Shown piece after piece: positions 61,717 to 64,000 of a DNA stretch of 64,000 bases; position 1 is the stretch's first letter; the number at the start of each line of letters is the position of its first letter. A program made the position numbers and the translations under genes. The stretch spans positions 1 to 64,000 of the forward strand of contig NZ_JBIWCW010000013.1 in assembly GCF_044761665.1 (NCBI RefSeq), read 5' to 3'. The DNA is from Peribacillus sp044761665 (GTDB lineage: Bacteria > Bacillota > Bacilli > Bacillales > DSM-1321). The notes below the pieces were generated by a model. The model saw nothing but the letters and a program-made list of their open reading frames with translations, had not been told where the DNA came from and did no database searches.

Positions 61717-62052
61717 GTGGCTTACAAGGTGAAACGCGGAACCAGACCAGCCGACCACACGATCAAGGAAATGCTTTTCCGATTCATGAAGAGACTTCTA
61801 TTCGTCCTCGTCATTCTAATCATTATGTTCGGGGTCGGATACTTTCTGTTCCAATTTGCTTATGATGAATTTCCCGTCTTCGCTTCTGCAGCTGATGACG
61901 TCATCATGCTGGTCAAAGGTTTTTATGGAAAACATGGATTTTGGGCAACGATCGGTGTGATTGGGTTCATCTCCTTGGCCGTTTGGGCGTTGGGGGAAGA
62001 ATCTAGGAGAAAGGAACGGCGCAGGGAAACCATGGATGACATGATGAAATGA
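61717..62052 (+). CDS. Small transfer membrane protein, two helices
   Basis: This 111-residue protein has a basic N-terminus and two hydrophobic helices (RLLFVLVILIIMFGVGYFLF and FWATIGVIGFISLAVWALG), ending with a charged tail. GTG 61717 follows GGAAGGAGGGA. It overlaps the next gene's upstream part. It is probably a mating-channel component, by position. Confidence 0.6.
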   Translation: MAYKVKRGTRPADHTIKEMLFRFMKRLLFVLVILIIMFGVGYFLFQFAYDEFPVFASAADDVIMLVKGFYGKHGFWATIGVIGFISLAVWALGEESRRKERRRETMDDMMK

Positions 62053-62066
62053 AGAAGGTGAGGATT

Positions 62067-63041
62067 ATGAAAAAACGCAAATATCCCCAAACGATTTGGA
62101 GGAAGAAGGCAATCAAAGCAGCCTTTTGGACAGGTTTCGCAATGATCATGTTTTTATCCATCGTTGCGATCGTCAGGGTAGGGAATGCGGGAGCCGGGAC
62201 CACGGAAGAAAAACCGGTTCAAAAAGAAATGAAAAGGGTCAACCCGGCAGCAGGAGAAGGGGGAAAATCATTCGCCCAAAATTTCGCAATTCAATATTTC
62301 GATTGGCAAGACACCGAGGATGGCAAGGAAAGGCGTAAGGAAAGATTGGCGCCATTCCTTGCAAAGGGCCTGGATGAACAGGCTGGACTTTCCTTCGAGG
62401 GAATGGAGTGGGGCAGTATCCTTCTCGATTCCCAAATCTGGAACGTGAAAGAAACGGGAAAAGACACGGCATTGATTACGATTCGCTTACGGCACACGTT
62501 AAATAAAACGATCCCACCCGATCTGAAAGCCGTCGAAAGGGCAGCGAAAAAGAAAAAGACCCCCCCTAAAGCCACAGAAGAAAAAGACGGGCCCCATGAA
62601 AAGTATTGGGTTGTTCCCATCAAGACGGATGGAAAATCCTTTGTGGTCCATAAAATCCCCCATTTCAAAGCAGCAGAGAAAAAACCGGACATCAAAACGG
62701 ATACCCTTATCGATGAAACCGGAAAAATCATGGATAGTCAACTAGAGGATGAAATCAAGACGGGATTGAACACCTTCTTTAAAGTCTATACAACGGGAAC
62801 ACAGGAGGAATTATCCTATTACCTCAAAGGCGAGGAAATCCCATCCATGAATGGGGTCCTCACGTTCAAGCAAATCAAGAACATCGTGATCAAACAAGGA
62901 GAGGGGAAGGACCATTATGACGTGCAGGCAACCGTCCTTTTCGAGGAAAACCGATCTAAGGCACAACTGTCCTATCCATATGAAATCAAACTTGTGAAAG
63001 AAGAAAGTCGCTGGTTTGTCCAGGAATTGAAGAATCAATGA
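62067..63041 (+). CDS. TcpC/VirB8-like conjugation channel protein
   Basis: This 324-residue protein has a short cytoplasmic start, one membrane helix (about 20-45) and two extracellular domains of alternating strands, as in TcpC of pCW3 (NTF2/VirB8-like folds). ATG 62067 follows GAAGGTGAGG. It is likely an envelope part of the mating channel. Sequence motifs are few, so size, topology and order support the call. Confidence 0.6.
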   Translation: MKKRKYPQTIWRKKAIKAAFWTGFAMIMFLSIVAIVRVGNAGAGTTEEKPVQKEMKRVNPAAGEGGKSFAQNFAIQYFDWQDTEDGKERRKERLAPFLAKGLDEQAGLSFEGMEWGSILLDSQIWNVKETGKDTALITIRLRHTLNKTIPPDLKAVERAAKKKKTPPKATEEKDGPHEKYWVVPIKTDGKSFVVHKIPHFKAAEKKPDIKTDTLIDETGKIMDSQLEDEIKTGLNTFFKVYTTGTQEELSYYLKGEEIPSMNGVLTFKQIKNIVIKQGEGKDHYDVQATVLFEENRSKAQLSYPYEIKLVKEESRWFVQELKNQ

Positions 63042-63069
63042 TTTCCCCATATCAGGAGGGTGATGGAAC

Positions 63070-63291
63070 ATGAATTTTGGAGAAAACATTCAAAGTTGGT
63101 TTTCGACCCAGGTAGGAGCGTTATTCTTAGTGATCATTGGAGCCATTGCAATTTATTTTTTGGTAAGGCGGGAGTTTTCCAGGTTCATAGGATTCGCCGT
63201 CTTTGCCATGATCGTCGGCGTATTCGTCTTCACGCCTGACAGCGTCAAGGATTTAGGTGCCAAATTGTGGTCAACGGTTTTTGGAAGTTAA
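63070..63291 (+). CDS. TcpD-like small membrane protein
   Basis: The 73-residue protein has two hydrophobic helices (GALFLVIIGAIAIYFLV and FAVFAMIVGVFVF) and an N-terminal short amphipathic piece, as in TcpD of Tn916/pCW3-type systems. A CAGGAGGGTG site precedes ATG 63070. It lies between the TcpC-like and TcpE-like genes, the expected order. Confidence 0.65.
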   Translation: MNFGENIQSWFSTQVGALFLVIIGAIAIYFLVRREFSRFIGFAVFAMIVGVFVFTPDSVKDLGAKLWSTVFGS

Positions 63292-63316
63292 AGATAGAGG
63301 GAAGTGAAGGAATACC

Positions 63317-63745
63317 ATGAAACCGAAGATTTTAAGAACCTACAATAGCGTATGGAAAGTGGAAAAGGTCATGTATGGAATCCAGGACATCCCCCTTCCA
63401 TTCCCCTTGACGTACCGGCAGATAGGATTTTTCGGGGGCGGCGTATTGATTGTCTGGATCTTGAACCATTTTCCTCCTTTAAACTTACTTGATTTCGGGT
63501 TGATTGAATATATTTTTCTGCCGGGTCTTTTCGCTTGGTTCTTTACGAAGCAATTATTAGACGGAAAGGCCCCGCACCGTTTTTTCCTACGGGCTATACA
63601 GTATCATTTATCCCCCCATCACCATAATCGCTATAAAGAGGTGTCGGGCGTGAAAAAACCTTATCGATATCCAGGCAAGGTTGGCTATCGTCAACTGAGC
63701 CATCAGGAGAGGGATGATGCCGATGAACATCGAGTTTCCGATTAA
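63317..63745 (+). CDS. tcpE: TcpE-family conjugation membrane protein
   Basis: The 142-residue protein matches TcpE: IQDIPLPFPLTYRQIGFFGGG, two membrane helices, and the HRFFLRAIQY segment. TcpE proteins are part of the Gram-positive type IV mating channel. The end overlaps the start of the following ATPase gene. Confidence 0.82.
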   Translation: MKPKILRTYNSVWKVEKVMYGIQDIPLPFPLTYRQIGFFGGGVLIVWILNHFPPLNLLDFGLIEYIFLPGLFAWFFTKQLLDGKAPHRFFLRAIQYHLSPHHHNRYKEVSGVKKPYRYPGKVGYRQLSHQERDDADEHRVSD

Positions 63746-64000
63746 ATACTTCGAGGGGAATCTCGTATTCTCCCAGGATGGAGCATGTTGGGCCTATTAC
63801 CAGTTAGCCGGATACAACTATGATTTTTTGGCGGATGACGAAAAAGATGTGATCTTCACGAAGCTCAAGCAATTCTTTTGGCAGATCAATCTGGATACGC
63901 ATCTGTTGGTCGTCCCCAACTTCCAGTCGATCCATGAAAAGCACGACCGTTTTAAAGACAGATTATCAGGGACATTGAAGGAAGTAGCCATCAAGCATAC
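63717..64000 (+). CDS. TcpF/ConE-type (VirB4-like) ATPase, 5' end
   Basis: The frame runs off the window after about 95 residues: MNIEFPIKYFEGNLVFSQDG, then WAYYQLAGYNYDFLADDEK. This is the N-terminus of TcpF/ConE-like ATPases that follow TcpE. Starts at 63714, 63717 or 63723 all share AGGAGA; I chose 63717. The ATPase domain lies beyond the window. Confidence 0.75.
   Translation, partial: MPMNIEFPIKYFEGNLVFSQDGACWAYYQLAGYNYDFLADDEKDVIFTKLKQFFWQINLDTHLLVVPNFQSIHEKHDRFKDRLSGTLKEVAIKH

Noticed and set aside
1..64000. CRISPR arrays, rRNA and tRNA genes
   Set aside because: I saw no regularly spaced identical repeats with spacers and no tRNA- or rRNA-like sequence, though a covariance search was not possible.

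Overview
The window looks like part of a large, probably conjugative plasmid of a Bacillaceae bacterium (Bacillus, Peribacillus or Priestia type). The reasons are A+T-rich DNA, strong AGGAGG ribosome sites, frequent TTG and GTG starts, and Bacillus families such as SdpABC/SdpRI, HemAT, SinI and RRNPP regulators. Replication, partition and transfer genes lie together at the right end, with IS relics scattered through the rest. The genus cannot be fixed from sequence reading alone.

Layout. 1-4.2 kb: the tail of an IS1182-type transposase, then a complete sporulation-delaying-protein (SDP) toxin and immunity locus (sdpRI, a DCC-type thiol oxidoreductase, sdpABC). 4.4-8.1 kb: G+C-richer plasmid-type genes, including an amber-interrupted gene, a long palindrome-rich stretch, a RadC/JAB protein, and small and duplicated-fold hypothetical proteins. 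8.5-14.2 kb: a minus-strand immunity-like ABC transporter with one histidine kinase and two response regulators, ending in a broken DUF3298 gene. 14.3-19.9 kb: an IS3 relic, a serine recombinase with candidate res repeats, and a two-gene Hachiman (hamAB) defence system.

20.4-32.2 kb: a divergent catabolic and uptake region. On the minus strand are an HpaB-type flavin monooxygenase, its reductase, an FMN adenylyltransferase-like protein, RidA, a DUF1028 protein, an M20 amidohydrolase and a GlcG-like protein. On the plus strand are a nitrate/sulfonate/thiamine-precursor type ABC importer, a diiron-like protein, a class II aldolase-like protein and a dedicated regulator. A shared GTTGATATACA-type motif links the regulator gene to the importer promoter. 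32.5-38.6 kb: an orphan SinI-like gene, a frameshifted PAS/HD-GYP gene, HemAT, an MNT/HEPN toxin-antitoxin pair inside a dispersed repeat, and IS1595 debris.

39.6-47.9 kb: the most unusual part. An XRE-TPR (RRNPP-type) regulator faces a tiny gene for a secreted peptide. Next comes a 32-residue peptide gene ending in Trp, with a perfect hairpin after it. A five-gene operon follows: TPR protein, methyltransferase, aminotransferase, MFS exporter and DUF5700-like peptidase. This has the plan of a peptide-derived natural product pathway, but I recognise no known class in it.

49-64 kb: plasmid backbone. It holds a MerR-like protein, ParM and its partner with upstream 10-bp repeats, a large putative Rep protein, an origin with five TGAGCGGAACCTG iterons and many TGCACCA boxes, an AEP-type primase, a 25-bp perfect inverted repeat, a T4CP-like ATPase lacking a P-loop, a replication-relaxation family relaxase, and Tcp-like mating-channel genes running off the right edge.
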